Counted from the stretch's first letter, positions 24,618 to 33,799 are shown. The stretch: DNA of 64,000 bases from Jiulongibacter sediminis (GCF_001306455.1 NZ_LGTQ01000010.1:124001-188000); one strand, 5' to 3'. Numbers and translations: made by a program. Notes: a model not told the origin generated them from the sequence alone.

Positions 24618-24827
24618 TCAGGACTCCTTAACCTTGCAGGTATTAATTCCGAATAAGGTGTAAAGCGGACAAAAACTCACCAGACTGGTGAGAAGAAAAA
24701 TTACCGCAATTACACCTAATACTGTTCCTAAGGTGCCAGCGATAGTTCCATTATAAATTAGAAAGCCGAGTACAACGGCTACAATTAAGCGGATTAGTTT
24801 GTCCGCATTTCCCATGTTCTTTTTCAT
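24618..24827 (-). CDS. DUF2892 (YgaP-like) membrane protein
   Basis: The 69-residue product starts MKKNMGNADKLIRLIVAVVLG and has two transmembrane helices separated by a short turn (NGTIAGTLG), then the family's closing motif LVSFCPLYTLFGINTCK with two cysteines. This matches DUF2892, also found as the membrane part of the rhodanese YgaP. The function of the stand-alone form is unknown. It precedes the aldo-keto reductase gene on the same strand, with a hairpin between them. Confidence 0.9.
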   Translation of the reverse strand: MKKNMGNADKLIRLIVAVVLGFLIYNGTIAGTLGTVLGVIAVIFLLTSLVSFCPLYTLFGINTCKVKES

Positions 24828-25000
24828 GATTGAAATTCTTTTTAAGGTTGGTTAAAGGTATTATGTTCATTCAACTACAAAGGTGATGGGGCTCACATCC
24901 CGATATGATTGAGAGTCAAATAACAAAACTGAAAACGAGCCCAAAAGGTAACAGAGACCTGAAAAACCTACAGGCAGATGGTTAGCTCATTTTTATCCCT

Positions 25001-25008
25001 TATTTTTG
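25001..25008 (+). promoter_or_regulatory. Possible -7 box (TATTTTTG) for ychF
   Basis: TATTTTTG matches TAnnTTTG, 27 bases ahead of the ychF ATG. No clear TTG at -33. Confidence 0.35.
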
Positions 25009-25035
25009 CAGCCTGAAATTCAAAAGCAAAAAAGA

Positions 25036-26139
25036 ATGGCTCTTAAAGTAGGTATAGTTGGTTTGCCAAACGTAGGAAAATCAACTCTTTTCAATGCAGT
25101 TTCCACTTCTGCAAAAGCTCAGGCGAGTAATTACCGTTTCTGTACCATTGACCCCAATGTGGGCCTGGTAGATGTGCCCGATGAGCGAATGAAAAAACTG
25201 GAAGAGCTGGTTCAGCCGAAAAAGACGATTCCAACACAAATTGAAGTGGTTGATATCGCGGGACTTGTGAAAGGGGCTAGCCGCGGCGAAGGTTTGGGTA
25301 ACAAATTTCTCGGGAATATCCGTGAGGTTGATGCTATCATTCACGTCATCAGATGTTTTGAAGATGAAAATGTAATGCGTGACGAGGGAGATATTAACCC
25401 TGTAGGCGATAAAGAAATCATAGACACAGAGCTTCAACTGAAAGATCTGGAAAGTATTGATAAAAAGCTGCAACGGATCTCCAAAGCTGCCCGTGTAGGT
25501 GGCGACGCCAAAATGAAAGCCGAACTTGCAGTGGTAGAAAAGTGCAAAGAATGGCTGGAGCAAGGCAAAAATGTAAGAGAGCTCGGGTTAACCAAAGAAG
25601 AATTGCCTGCCATTGCTGATCTGTTTCTATTGACCATTAAACCAACACTTTATGTGGCCAATGTGGATGAAGCCAGCATGCATACCGGCAATAAATACTC
25701 GGAAGCTCTTCAAAAAGCTGCTGACGCCGAGGGTGCAGAGATGATTGTTTTGAACAATAATATCGAAGCTCAGATTGCCGAAATGGAAGACCCGGATGAT
25801 AAAGCCATGTTCTTTGAGGAATATGGAATGAAGGAGGCTGGTCTGGATGTGCTTCTTCGTGCAGCTTATAAACTTTTAAATCTGAATACGTATTTCACCG
25901 CAGGTGTCCAGGAGGTAAGAGCCTGGACCATCAAAGACGGCTGGAAAGCCCCTCAGGCAGCAGGTGTGATTCACACTGATTTTGAAAAAGGATTTATCAA
26001 AGCCGAGGTGATGAGCTATGACGATTTTGTGAGTCATGGATCAGAGCAAGCCTGTAAAGAGGCCGGTCGATTGAGAATTGAAGGCAAAGAATACATAGTG
26101 AAAGATGGCGACATCATGCACTTCAGATTCAATGTGTAA
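25036..26139 (+). CDS. ychF: Redox-regulated ATPase YchF (Obg-like)
   Basis: The 367-residue protein is the universal YchF/OLA1 P-loop NTPase, which prefers ATP and associates with ribosomes. Motifs are G1 GLPNVGKST (residues 9-17), switch and G3 DIAGLVKGAS, the altered specificity motif NVDE in place of NKxD, which explains ATP preference, and a C-terminal TGS domain (EVRAWTIKDG, SYDDFVSHGS, IVKDGDIMHFRFNV). The ATG at 25036 is used; an upstream in-frame start at 25006 adds ten non-conserved residues. It is monocistronic, with a terminator behind it. Confidence 0.96.
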   Translation: MALKVGIVGLPNVGKSTLFNAVSTSAKAQASNYRFCTIDPNVGLVDVPDERMKKLEELVQPKKTIPTQIEVVDIAGLVKGASRGEGLGNKFLGNIREVDAIIHVIRCFEDENVMRDEGDINPVGDKEIIDTELQLKDLESIDKKLQRISKAARVGGDAKMKAELAVVEKCKEWLEQGKNVRELGLTKEELPAIADLFLLTIKPTLYVANVDEASMHTGNKYSEALQKAADAEGAEMIVLNNNIEAQIAEMEDPDDKAMFFEEYGMKEAGLDVLLRAAYKLLNLNTYFTAGVQEVRAWTIKDGWKAPQAAGVIHTDFEKGFIKAEVMSYDDFVSHGSEQACKEAGRLRIEGKEYIVKDGDIMHFRFNV

Positions 26140-26157
26140 ATAAGACTAGAGTCATTA

Positions 26158-26192
26158 AAAAGCCCGAAAGTTAAATTCGGGCCTTTTTTTTA
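26158..26192 (+). terminator. Bidirectional terminator after ychF
   Basis: GCCCGAA (26162-26168) pairs with TTCGGGC (26176-26182). A T-run follows on the right and an A-run precedes on the left, fitting the convergent genes. Confidence 0.88.
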
Positions 26193-27404
26193 TCTCAAAC
26201 GCCGTTGCATTTCTAACATTCGCTCCGAGGGCAAAAGATAACCGTAGGAATCCCAATATTCTGCACCCAGAGAAGTGGCCTTCTTAAAATCCCGGGTGTG
26301 AATAAGCTGCTCCGTTTCAGTTACTCCTCCCCTGCGTAAATCACGAGACTCAGTAGCCACAAAACGGTACTCCCAATGAGCATCTGATTTGAACTTTCGG
26401 TCAAGCTTTTCTTCATAAGTGAGATCCACGGAAGCCCGGTTTTCGTGAAGAAGCCACTTGCCTTCTGATTTTCGATACTGACTTGAGTATTTCAAAGACT
26501 TACCCGTAAGTTTTACATTTGAAAGGCCTGGACCAATAACTTCTTTGAGAGCCTTGGGTGTCAGCTCATATTCTACTCCAATGATTGATTTTGAATCGGT
26601 GTCAATGTAAATTCTACCTGTTCGGCCTCCTCTGAGATTCGCTGAACGCGGCTGAAATTGAACAACATACAGCTTTAAACTATCAAAGGGTATCAGTAGT
26701 GAATCCACCACAAAATCGTACTTTTTCAGAGCATCCGGCTGTAAAAAGTCAGGCCGCTCTGTTTCTATTGCTCTGGCGGCTATAGCAGGCCCATTGATAA
26801 ACTGCCATGCTTCTACTTTTTCAGAGTGGCCTTTGAGGTTCAGCTGCCTGTTTTTTAGAGCCTTCATACGGTCTGGCAATAACTCTTCTCCCGGAAACCG
26901 CTCTACCCTCAGCACGGCTTCCTTTATTTTCACCACTCCTGTATTTATAATTTCTGCTGTTTCCAGATAAAACCCATTCTGTAGCATGGGTTTCTCAAAA
27001 TGACTTCTCTTCATTGAGTCTAAAGCTGACTGCACCAAACCCCTCGCATTAGAAACACCCAGCATTACCTGAATAGGTTCTGCAGGCTCCAACTGGATCA
27101 TATGAAGTTTAGAATGGTCTAAATCCTTCGTTGGTATTTGCTTCGACATATAACCTATAGCCGAAGCTGTTACTACCGCCGAATCGGTTAGTATATTGGG
27201 ATATTTAAATAAAAAATGCCCTTCTTCATTGGCACCGGCACTAAAACCCGAATATTGAATACTAATAATAACCTCAGGCAAAACCTCTCCGGTTTCGGCG
27301 TCTGAGACCACTCCCCTGATAGCCGTAAACCCTTGTGCACAGGCTGCCGTTAAGGTCATAAAATAAAGAATCAGAAATTGGCCATAGGCCGTTCTTTGAA
27401 ACAT
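26190..27404 (-). CDS. Exported protein with carboxypeptidase-regulatory-like domain
   Basis: A signal peptide (ending near AACAQ) leads into a carboxypeptidase-regulatory-like beta sandwich (about residues 27-108: IRGVVSDAETGEVLPEVIISI, ASAIGYMSKQI). The following 290 residues have no recognised family, although the pattern (helical linker, then a strand-rich region with RTGRIYIDTDSKSIIGVEYEL) is common in Bacteroidota periplasmic or outer-membrane proteins of unknown role. It has no TonB barrel. Transcribed towards ychF, it shares its terminator. Confidence 0.65.
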   Translation of the reverse strand: MFQRTAYGQFLILYFMTLTAACAQGFTAIRGVVSDAETGEVLPEVIISIQYSGFSAGANEEGHFLFKYPNILTDSAVVTASAIGYMSKQIPTKDLDHSKLHMIQLEPAEPIQVMLGVSNARGLVQSALDSMKRSHFEKPMLQNGFYLETAEIINTGVVKIKEAVLRVERFPGEELLPDRMKALKNRQLNLKGHSEKVEAWQFINGPAIAARAIETERPDFLQPDALKKYDFVVDSLLIPFDSLKLYVVQFQPRSANLRGGRTGRIYIDTDSKSIIGVEYELTPKALKEVIGPGLSNVKLTGKSLKYSSQYRKSEGKWLLHENRASVDLTYEEKLDRKFKSDAHWEYRFVATESRDLRRGGVTETEQLIHTRDFKKATSLGAEYWDSYGYLLPSERMLEMQRRLR

Positions 27405-27538
27405 AGAAGATATTTTTTAAGTTAAGACTGTGCAATTCTGGAGTTGGTAGCTCATGCGAATTACGTAGAAAACCTTACCAACTACAAGCTCACCACTACC
27501 AACAACCAAACTGTTGTAAAAACGTTGGAATGACCAAT

Positions 27539-27546
27539 TAAATTTG
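27539..27546 (+). promoter_or_regulatory. Possible -7 box (TAAATTTG) for the DUF4412 gene group
   Basis: TAAATTTG matches TAnnTTTG 20 bases ahead of the ATG at 27567. A TTG lies 22 bases upstream (27514-27516), slightly longer than the usual spacing. Confidence 0.45.
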
Positions 27547-27566
27547 AACCAGTAAAAGTCTCAAAC

Positions 27567-28622
27567 ATGAACATCAGGAATTTCAAATCATTGCTTTTCA
27601 GCTTACTTTTCCTAGTCGGCCTTAGCGGCTACAGCCAGATTTTGAGTCCGGACAGAATCAGAAACAGAATTAAAGAAAGAGCCAAAGAAAGAACCGCTCA
27701 GGAAGTGGACAACCGTGTAGATCGTGGGGTGGATAAAGTTCTTGATGGCCTTTTCGGAACGGTAGACAAGGGTGCAAAAGCCGCTACCGACGCGGTTAAA
27801 GAGTCAGCCTCTTCAGACTCAAATAAGGAAGAAAGCAATCAGGAAATGAGTCAGGAAGACGCCATGGGAATGCTTGGTGGCCTTTTGGGCGGAATTGGCG
27901 GTGGTGCAGAACCACAAGGTAGCTATGATTTTGATGCATCCTATGTCATGAAAATGACCAGCACCTCTAAAGATGGACCTCAGAATTTTGAAGTAAAATA
28001 CCGCTTCACCGATGGCGGAGAATATTTCGGATCAGAAATTCTGAATATGAGTACTCAGGCTCCGCAAAGTATGAAAGGTCAGTTTATGATTTATGATATG
28101 GCCAATAGCACTATGTTCACTTTTATGGAAATGAACGGACAGAAACAAATGATGTCCATTGGGATGTCAAATCTTGAGGGACATGCTGAAGCCAAAATCG
28201 ACGAAAATATCGCTGAAACAACATACACAAAAACGGGTCAGACCAAAAGTATTGCGGGCTACACATGCGACGGATATATGATGAAGCAAGACGGTAAAGA
28301 GTATCTGGTCTGGATCAGCCGGGGAAGAGTACCGGTGGTTTCCAGCTACTATACATCGATGAATAAAGCCATGAACTCTAATAAAAACGGTCTTCAATTT
28401 GACTATTCTTCTAACCCCGAAATCCTAAAAATGATGAAAGAAGGGAGAGCATTGCTGGGAATGACCATGGAAGAAGATGGGATGAAAACCGAAATGGAAG
28501 TTGTTGATATTAAAAGCAGCGACAGTTTCACTTTCAATACAGCCGGCTACGGCAATATGATGGATTTCAATAAGATCATGCAGGATGCTCAAAAGCAACA
28601 GCAGGAACAAAACGATAACTAA
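27567..28622 (+). CDS. DUF4412 domain-containing exported protein
   Basis: A signal peptide (ending near SGYSQ) precedes a charged helical stretch (residues about 27-70), a Gly-rich linker and a C-terminal domain (about 125-320) that matches DUF4412. That domain includes a strand-rich segment measuring loss of a ligand or marker (SYDFDASYVMKM, FEMNGQKQMM-like) and the motif KSIAGYTCDGYMM. The family is periplasmic or lipoprotein-associated and of unknown function. Two lipoprotein genes follow in the same direction with short gaps (39 and 22 bases), suggesting an operon. Confidence 0.75.
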   Translation: MNIRNFKSLLFSLLFLVGLSGYSQILSPDRIRNRIKERAKERTAQEVDNRVDRGVDKVLDGLFGTVDKGAKAATDAVKESASSDSNKEESNQEMSQEDAMGMLGGLLGGIGGGAEPQGSYDFDASYVMKMTSTSKDGPQNFEVKYRFTDGGEYFGSEILNMSTQAPQSMKGQFMIYDMANSTMFTFMEMNGQKQMMSIGMSNLEGHAEAKIDENIAETTYTKTGQTKSIAGYTCDGYMMKQDGKEYLVWISRGRVPVVSSYYTSMNKAMNSNKNGLQFDYSSNPEILKMMKEGRALLGMTMEEDGMKTEMEVVDIKSSDSFTFNTAGYGNMMDFNKIMQDAQKQQQEQNDN

Positions 28623-28661
28623 AAAAGACTCAATTCTGAGTTAGAACTTCAAAACATAGCC

Positions 28662-29318
28662 ATGAAAATTATTAAATTGATGGCAGCATCATTGCTGCTA
28701 GCCGGGACTTTTATGCTCAATGCATGCGGAGAAAAGAGTGATTCCCCCGAGCCTCTGAGCGAGCTGATTGACTTCAATACGGTCAAAGGAAGGGTAACCA
28801 GATCTATCTACTACGATTATGAGGGCAATGAGGTCAGAACAGCCACTGATACAATTTATTTTAACTATCAGGAAAGCATTAATAACCAAACCTGGTACGG
28901 CTCTCCCACAGGACTGCTGTTCAGCAAAAATGGCCCTGAAGGTCTTTATGGCTACTTCAAACCTCTGAATGAGGAATATCTGATTTATAAATATCCGGCT
29001 TCCAAGGGAGAACGATACGCTACCAAATCTTCTCAGGGTGCTTCTTTCGATAACGAATCCGGCAATCCATATAACACGACCGATTACCAAATGCTGGTGG
29101 CTGATACGAATGCCTCCTTTGAAATGACAATGATTAATGGTAAGCACAACGGGCTTATGCATTACATCAAAGAAAAGACAACACAAGGAGTAAGTACGAG
29201 CATTTCGCCTGCTGAATGGTACATTCTACCGGGCAAAGGCACACTTGCTTTCATTGCCTATTATGACGAGGATTTTGAAAAAATTTCAGTTTACAGCGAA
29301 ACTATTGCCTTTCTGTAA
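28662..29318 (+). CDS. Lipoprotein of unknown function
   Basis: A lipoprotein signal with lipobox MLNAC (Cys22) is followed by about 195 residues with no recognised family. The body is rich in aromatic strands (RSIYYDYEGNE, TIYFNYQE, GLYGYFKPLNEEYLIYKYP), suggesting a small beta sandwich or barrel-like fold exposed in the periplasm. It lies between a DUF4412 gene and another lipoprotein gene. Confidence 0.7.
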   Translation: MKIIKLMAASLLLAGTFMLNACGEKSDSPEPLSELIDFNTVKGRVTRSIYYDYEGNEVRTATDTIYFNYQESINNQTWYGSPTGLLFSKNGPEGLYGYFKPLNEEYLIYKYPASKGERYATKSSQGASFDNESGNPYNTTDYQMLVADTNASFEMTMINGKHNGLMHYIKEKTTQGVSTSISPAEWYILPGKGTLAFIAYYDEDFEKISVYSETIAFL

Positions 29319-29340
29319 ACATCATTAACCAATTACATCT

Positions 29341-30054
29341 ATGAAAAAATCATTATTTACCCTCACTGTTTTTGCTCTTCTGAGTAGTTGTTCATCCGGC
29401 GAAAACTCAAATGAAACCCTCGAAGAGAAAATAGAGGATATGATCCCAAAATCTGATCAGGAGCCATGTGATTTCCTGAGTAAAGAAGAGGTAATTGAAA
29501 CTTTTGACATTGAGGATGGAATTGAAATTACCCAAAACAGTAGTTACGGTGTTTGCTCTTTCAGCTGGGAAGTGGCCTCTGAGAAAGCCTCTGAAGAAGA
29601 GAGCATCAATAGTATTTTGGAAGCAGCTCGCTCAGGGAATATCTCTTCTGCTGTTTCACAAATTTCAAAAGGAAGCTACTCCGTGGGTTTGAACTTCAGC
29701 ACTCTAAACTCAAAAAGTAAAGAAGAAGCCAGGCAAGGCTATGAGCGAATCATCCAAAGACTCACAGAAGGCATCAAAGTCAGCAAGGAAACGGTAAAAG
29801 ATAAGATGGAAGAAATGGGCCTCGACGGCGATGCCGCTGACAAATACCTGACTGATGAAAATTTAACTTACAAAAATGACCAATGGGAAGAAGTATATGG
29901 TATCGGCGAAGCCGCCACCTGGAGCAGTAAAACCAGTCAACTGACAGTGCTTTCAGGCATCGATGTTTTCTTTCTGACCGTAAAGGCCGGAGATAAGGAA
30001 AAATCCTTAGAAATGGCCCGGAAACTGGCAATTGAGGTCATTGACAATCTTTAA
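29341..30054 (+). CDS. Lipoprotein of unknown function, charged
   Basis: A lipoprotein signal (lipobox LSSC, Cys17) precedes an acidic linker and a domain with PCDFLSKEEVIETF, a Cys pair (Cys in EPCDF and in YGVCSFSW) and a helical middle. The PCDFLSKEEV start resembles small periplasmic modules in which two cysteines form a disulfide, but no family was named with confidence. It closes the three-gene group and overlaps the converging aroQ by four bases. Confidence 0.68.
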   Translation: MKKSLFTLTVFALLSSCSSGENSNETLEEKIEDMIPKSDQEPCDFLSKEEVIETFDIEDGIEITQNSSYGVCSFSWEVASEKASEEESINSILEAARSGNISSAVSQISKGSYSVGLNFSTLNSKSKEEARQGYERIIQRLTEGIKVSKETVKDKMEEMGLDGDAADKYLTDENLTYKNDQWEEVYGIGEAATWSSKTSQLTVLSGIDVFFLTVKAGDKEKSLEMARKLAIEVIDNL

Positions 30055-30470
30055 GACAACAAACTTCTGACAGCAAGCTCATAACCTTTCAGGCCAAGGC
30101 CAGCAATCATGCCGCGGCAACGGCTTGTGAGGTATGAGTGATGTCTGAACTTCTCCCGTGCGTGAATATTAGAAATGTGTACTTCAATGGCCGGCGAAGT
30201 AACCGCAGATAATGCATCAGCAATAGCGACCGATGTATGCGTATAAGCACCAGCATTGATAACGATACCGTCAAAATCAAAACCAATTTCGTGAATTTTA
30301 TCAATCAAAGCTCCTTCGCTATTGCTTTGAAAATAATGTAGCTCAGCTTCTGAAAAAGCCGCTTTGAGCTCTTCAAAATACATCTCAAACGTCTGATGGC
30401 CGTAGATTTCAGGCTCACGTTTACCTAGCAAATTGAGGTTTGGACCGTTGAGAACAAGTATCTTCTTCAT
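30051..30470 (-). CDS. aroQ: Type II 3-dehydroquinate dehydratase
   Basis: This enzyme dehydrates 3-dehydroquinate to 3-dehydroshikimate in the shikimate pathway. The 139 residues hold every family motif: LNGPNLNLLGKREPEIYG with the catalytic Tyr in its flexible lid, INAGAYTHTSVAI, EVHISNIHAREKFR with the catalytic His, and GLGLKGYELA near the end. The length is typical of the dodecameric type II enzyme. It is a single gene here and converges on the lipoprotein gene with a 4-base overlap. Confidence 0.97.
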   Translation of the reverse strand: MKKILVLNGPNLNLLGKREPEIYGHQTFEMYFEELKAAFSEAELHYFQSNSEGALIDKIHEIGFDFDGIVINAGAYTHTSVAIADALSAVTSPAIEVHISNIHAREKFRHHSYLTSRCRGMIAGLGLKGYELAVRSLLS

Positions 30471-30597
30471 TTTTTGATTTCAACTTTGTGATTGCTTTGC
30501 AAAGCTAATTAAAAACACGAACTCAAAAAGCCCAACGTTCGCAGGTACCTCACGTTCCGGAATAAACCTTCAGGATACTTTAAGCCCGTAGGCCGTT

Positions 30598-31116
30598 TTA
30601 CTTTAATTGAGCTCTCAAAACAGAAACAGTGACTAAAAGTTGTCCCAAATGTCGCTGTGCGTGTTCTGCGGCATGAAAAAGTAAGCCAATTACAGTAGAG
30701 GGTAAATGCTTGCGACCAACGGTTCTTTGCTCCGTCAAATCAGAACCTTCAAGGGACTTGAAATACAAAAAAGCCTCTTTTACTTTATCTTCAAATTGCA
30801 CAATCAGGTTTTCTGTATCTGGTAATGGCTCCACCTTCTTCTCTCCTTTTAAAAAATCAATTTGCTCTTCAGAGAGCGGTAAGCCTTTTGAATATGTCAT
30901 CATTCGATCCAAGACACCCGTCATATGGCGGACATGAAAAGCCACAGTAGCCCGACCAGCCACTTCTCTGATCATCAGATCATCCGGAAAATCAACCAGA
31001 ATTTCTTTTAACTCTTCAACCGTCTGTAATAAGGAATGAGCAGCAGGCTGAAGAAGTTCAGGGACCTCCGGAAGTGGTCCCCGAAGCCATACCTCAGATA
31101 ATTTATCACTTGTCAT
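30598..31116 (-). CDS. DinB-superfamily protein
   Basis: The 172 residues form a DinB-type four-helix bundle with likely metal-binding histidines in VAFHVRHMTGVLDR and LLFHAAEHAQRHLGQLL. Other parts are not close to the first DinB-like protein in this window. The enzymatic role is unknown. The ATG at 31116 is used because the upstream TTG at 31137 adds only seven residues. It is transcribed divergently from the VIT1-type transporter, with 62 bases between the two start codons. Confidence 0.75.
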   Translation of the reverse strand: MTSDKLSEVWLRGPLPEVPELLQPAAHSLLQTVEELKEILVDFPDDLMIREVAGRATVAFHVRHMTGVLDRMMTYSKGLPLSEEQIDFLKGEKKVEPLPDTENLIVQFEDKVKEAFLYFKSLEGSDLTEQRTVGRKHLPSTVIGLLFHAAEHAQRHLGQLLVTVSVLRAQLK

Positions 31117-31178
31117 AAATTCAGGATTAAGTGGCAAATTGCTAAATTCGTCAATAACATACAGAACTTTTTCTTTCT

Positions 31179-31889
31179 ATGGATAATACCCAAAATCTGG
31201 ATCAATACCTTGAAGACCACTATATCCACCGAAGTAATTGGCTCAGAGCCGCCGTTTTAGGAGCTAATGATGGCATACTCTCAACAGCGAGTATTGCCAT
31301 TGGTGTGGCCGCCGCCAGCACAACAAGAGAACCGGTTATTCTGGCCACTGTAGCTGGTCTGGTAGCTGGAGCTCTTTCCATGGCCGCTGGCGAATATGTT
31401 TCTGTCAGCTCGCAAACAGATGTAGAAAAGGCAGACATCGAAAGAGAAAAGGTGGAACTTCAGGAAATGCCTCATATGGAGCTTCAAATGCTGGCTAAAA
31501 TTTATGAAGAGCGGGGGCTCAAGAAAGAAACTGCCTTGCTGGTGGCCAAAGAGCTCACGGAGCATGATGCTCTGGCAGCCCATGTAAGAGACGAACTGGG
31601 TATCAATGATGTAAGTCAGGCCAAACCGATTCAGGCAGCATTGGCTTCAGGGGCAGCCTTCACTTTTGGAGGTTTACTTCCTCTTTTAGTTGTACTTTTT
31701 ATGCCCATGAAAAATCTGGAATACTCACTCTATGGATTCGGTATAGCATTTCTGGTTCTTTTAGGCGTGATGGCCGCGAAAGCCGGGGGCTCGCCCATTG
31801 GCAAAGCTATTTTGAGAGTAACTTTCTGGGGTACTATAGCCATGGGGCTAACTGCACTGGTGGGTTATTTGTTTGGGGTCAATCTATAG
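31179..31889 (+). CDS. VIT1/CCC1-family Fe/Mn transporter
   Basis: The 236-residue membrane protein matches the VIT1/CCC1 family that moves Fe2+ or Mn2+ out of the cytoplasm. Helix 1 carries RAAVLGANDGILSTASI, helix 2 AGALSMAAGEYVSVSSQ, then a charged cytoplasmic metal-binding segment rich in Glu (DVEKADIEREKVELQEMPHMELQMLAKIYEERG, positions about 87-120) and three more helices. The role would be metal detoxification or storage. A hydrolase gene follows 51 bases downstream. Confidence 0.9.
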   Translation: MDNTQNLDQYLEDHYIHRSNWLRAAVLGANDGILSTASIAIGVAAASTTREPVILATVAGLVAGALSMAAGEYVSVSSQTDVEKADIEREKVELQEMPHMELQMLAKIYEERGLKKETALLVAKELTEHDALAAHVRDELGINDVSQAKPIQAALASGAAFTFGGLLPLLVVLFMPMKNLEYSLYGFGIAFLVLLGVMAAKAGGSPIGKAILRVTFWGTIAMGLTALVGYLFGVNL

Positions 31890-31940
31890 GTTGAAATTAA
31901 AAATTGGCTAAATTGAAAGAATAAAACCTGATTTTGAAAT

Positions 31941-32828
31941 ATGAAAAACTTGAGAAAAGAAGATATTAAACAAGAGGTATTTGACCTTTATGATGCCTAC
32001 GCCCATAATAAAATTGACCGCAGGGAGCTTATGCAGAAGCTATCAACTTACGCCGTGGGTGGGGTAACGGTAGCTGCTTTGAGTAATTTTATGATGCCTG
32101 ATTATATTAATGCTATTCAGGTAAAGACCGACGACCCCAGAATTGAATCTGAGTTTATTACCTATAATTCACCAAATGGGGGTGGTGAGATCAGAGCTCT
32201 CCTGTCAAAACCGGCAGGAGCTAAAAAGCCTCTTGGGGGTGTAGTAGTGGTTCACGAAAACAGAGGTTTAAACCCGCATATAGAAGATGTAGGCAGAAGA
32301 GCTGCTCTGGCTGGCTTTATTTCTATCGCTCCAGATGCCCTTACTCCGTTGGGAGGCTACCCCGGCAATGATGATGACGGAAGGCAATTGCAAAGCAAAC
32401 GTGATCGGAATGAAATGCTTGAGGATTTTATCGCTGCTCATGAATATATCAAAAAACACAAAGACTGTAACGGAAAAACAGGCGTGGTGGGCTTCTGTTT
32501 CGGAGGCTGGATTTCCAACATGATGGCCGTCAGGCTCCCTGATCTTGATGCTTGTGTTCCTTTTTACGGTGGACAACCAGCTGCTGAGGATGTTCCGAAA
32601 ATAAATGCTTCGCTTATGCTACAATATGCCGGCCTGGACACCCGCGTAAACGCCGGCTGGCCTGATTATGAAGTGGCTTTGAAAAAAAACAATAAAGAAT
32701 ATCAGGCATTTATTTATGATGGTGTGAATCATGGCTTTCATAATGATACCACACCTCGTTATGATAAAGAAGCTGCTGAGCTAGCCTGGAAAAGAACCGT
32801 TGAGTTTTTCGAAAAACACCTGAGCTAA
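31941..32828 (+). CDS. Dienelactone hydrolase family protein with Tat-like N-terminus
   Basis: An alpha/beta hydrolase of the dienelactone-hydrolase type. The catalytic Cys is in VGFCFGG, the Asp in AGLDTRV and the His in VNHGFHND, the Cys-Asp-His triad of the family. The N-terminal 60 residues hold DRRELMQKL followed by a hydrophobic segment ([12 protein letters not shown]), which resembles a twin-arginine signal or a membrane anchor. So it may act in the periplasm, unlike the cytoplasmic Pseudomonas enzyme. The substrate is unknown. Confidence 0.85.
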   Translation: MKNLRKEDIKQEVFDLYDAYAHNKIDRRELMQKLSTYAVGGVTVAALSNFMMPDYINAIQVKTDDPRIESEFITYNSPNGGGEIRALLSKPAGAKKPLGGVVVVHENRGLNPHIEDVGRRAALAGFISIAPDALTPLGGYPGNDDDGRQLQSKRDRNEMLEDFIAAHEYIKKHKDCNGKTGVVGFCFGGWISNMMAVRLPDLDACVPFYGGQPAAEDVPKINASLMLQYAGLDTRVNAGWPDYEVALKKNNKEYQAFIYDGVNHGFHNDTTPRYDKEAAELAWKRTVEFFEKHLS

Positions 32829-32854
32829 TTCAATCTTCTTATTTTTAGAAACTG

Positions 32855-32882
32855 GCCGGAACATAGGGTTTCCGGCTTTTTT
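32855..32882 (+). terminator. Terminator after the dienelactone-hydrolase-like gene
   Basis: GCCGGAA (32855-32861) pairs with TTCCGGC (32870-32876), followed by six T. Confidence 0.85.
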
Positions 32883-32988
32883 CATGATGTCCACCTTTTG
32901 TCCATCCTCGTTTTATGGCTTCTGTCAGTAAGCCGACCACATTTGGTTCAGAAATAAAAATCAATCGCAGACCAAAACTTTTAAAATC

Positions 32989-33711
32989 ATGAAAAGATTA
33001 CTGACACTTTCTGTATTCGGCTTCGCCGTTTGCACCTTCTATGCCTGCTCAAAAATCAATGCCGGTCCTGAACCTGAGCCTACTTCCCTAAAAATAGGTC
33101 TTATCGCTCATTTGCCTTTTGACGGCAATGCAGATGATATAAGCGACACAGGCCTTACGGCTACTGTGAAAGGTACGACCATCGTAAACGACAGGTTCGG
33201 AAATAGTGCCGGAGCCTATTATTTTGACGGAGTAGATGATGTGATTACTTATAACAAGCCTGAAATGCTCTCACTTGGTGGTTTTGAGCCTTATACGATT
33301 TCCGTTTGGGCTAAGCCCGAAGCGGTGGATTATACCAACATCATGATCTCAAAATTTAACGGTGGCGTCTTGGCTGGCTGGTACGTTGGAGTCAATGCGG
33401 ATTCTTCAGCTCAGGTATACCGTAATGTGGGGCCCTGGGCCGGAAAAACAGACACTAAGATCACCTATGGCAAGTTCAATCATATACTAACCACCTATGA
33501 TGGCAAAAACCTGAATATCTACATCAATGGTAAACTGGAGTCCAGCACGCCTTTCACCAGTCATCCATATGACAGGAAAACCGAGATCGCCGTTGGCGGA
33601 ACGCATTCTCAAAACAAACTAATTTCGAGGTACCTCGGCACCATAGATGAAATTAGAATTTATGATCGTGTGCTTGAAGCTGAAGAGATAGAGTGGCTGG
33701 CGGACAATTGA
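32989..33711 (+). CDS. LamG-domain lipoprotein
   Basis: A lipoprotein signal (lipobox FYAC, Cys20) precedes a single LamG/concanavalin-like domain spanning about residues 38-235: IAHLPFDGNADDIS, AYYFDGVDDVI, YTISVWAKPE, LNIYINGKLESS and GTIDEIRIYDRVLEAEEI. This is the classic laminin-G-like lectin fold that often binds carbohydrates. It has no attached enzyme, so it could be a surface sugar-binding protein. A stem-loop follows. Confidence 0.88.
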   Translation: MKRLLTLSVFGFAVCTFYACSKINAGPEPEPTSLKIGLIAHLPFDGNADDISDTGLTATVKGTTIVNDRFGNSAGAYYFDGVDDVITYNKPEMLSLGGFEPYTISVWAKPEAVDYTNIMISKFNGGVLAGWYVGVNADSSAQVYRNVGPWAGKTDTKITYGKFNHILTTYDGKNLNIYINGKLESSTPFTSHPYDRKTEIAVGGTHSQNKLISRYLGTIDEIRIYDRVLEAEEIEWLADN

Positions 33712-33745
33712 TAGCCAAGTTGAAATATAGAGAAAGGTAGTCAAA

Positions 33746-33768
33746 GCTCAGGATGAAAAATCCTGAGC
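33746..33768 (+). terminator. Stem-loop after the LamG lipoprotein gene
   Basis: GCTCAGGAT (33746-33754) and ATCCTGAGC (33760-33768) form a perfect 9-bp stem with a 5-nt loop. The following bases are only loosely T-rich, so it may be a weak terminator or an RNA-stability element. Confidence 0.5.
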
Positions 33769-33783
33769 CCATGCCTTCTTTAA

Positions 33784-33799
33784 CATGACAAAGGTCATG
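33784..33799 (+). promoter_or_regulatory. CRP/FNR-type inverted repeat upstream of hemN
   Basis: CATGAC (33784-33789), AAAG, GTCATG (33794-33799) is a perfect inverted repeat with a 4-nt spacer, the geometry of CRP/FNR-family operators. It lies 33 bases ahead of the hemN start. The regulator is not in the window. Confidence 0.45.

Noticed and set aside
25081-25563. 160-codon minus-strand frame inside ychF
   Set aside because: Fully overlapped by a highly conserved gene on the other strand; no independent signals.
27443-27503. Inverted repeat GTTGGTAG ... CTACCAAC upstream of the DUF4412 gene
   Set aside because: Only 8-bp arms with a 45-nt loop and a third partial copy between them; likely simple-sequence drift.
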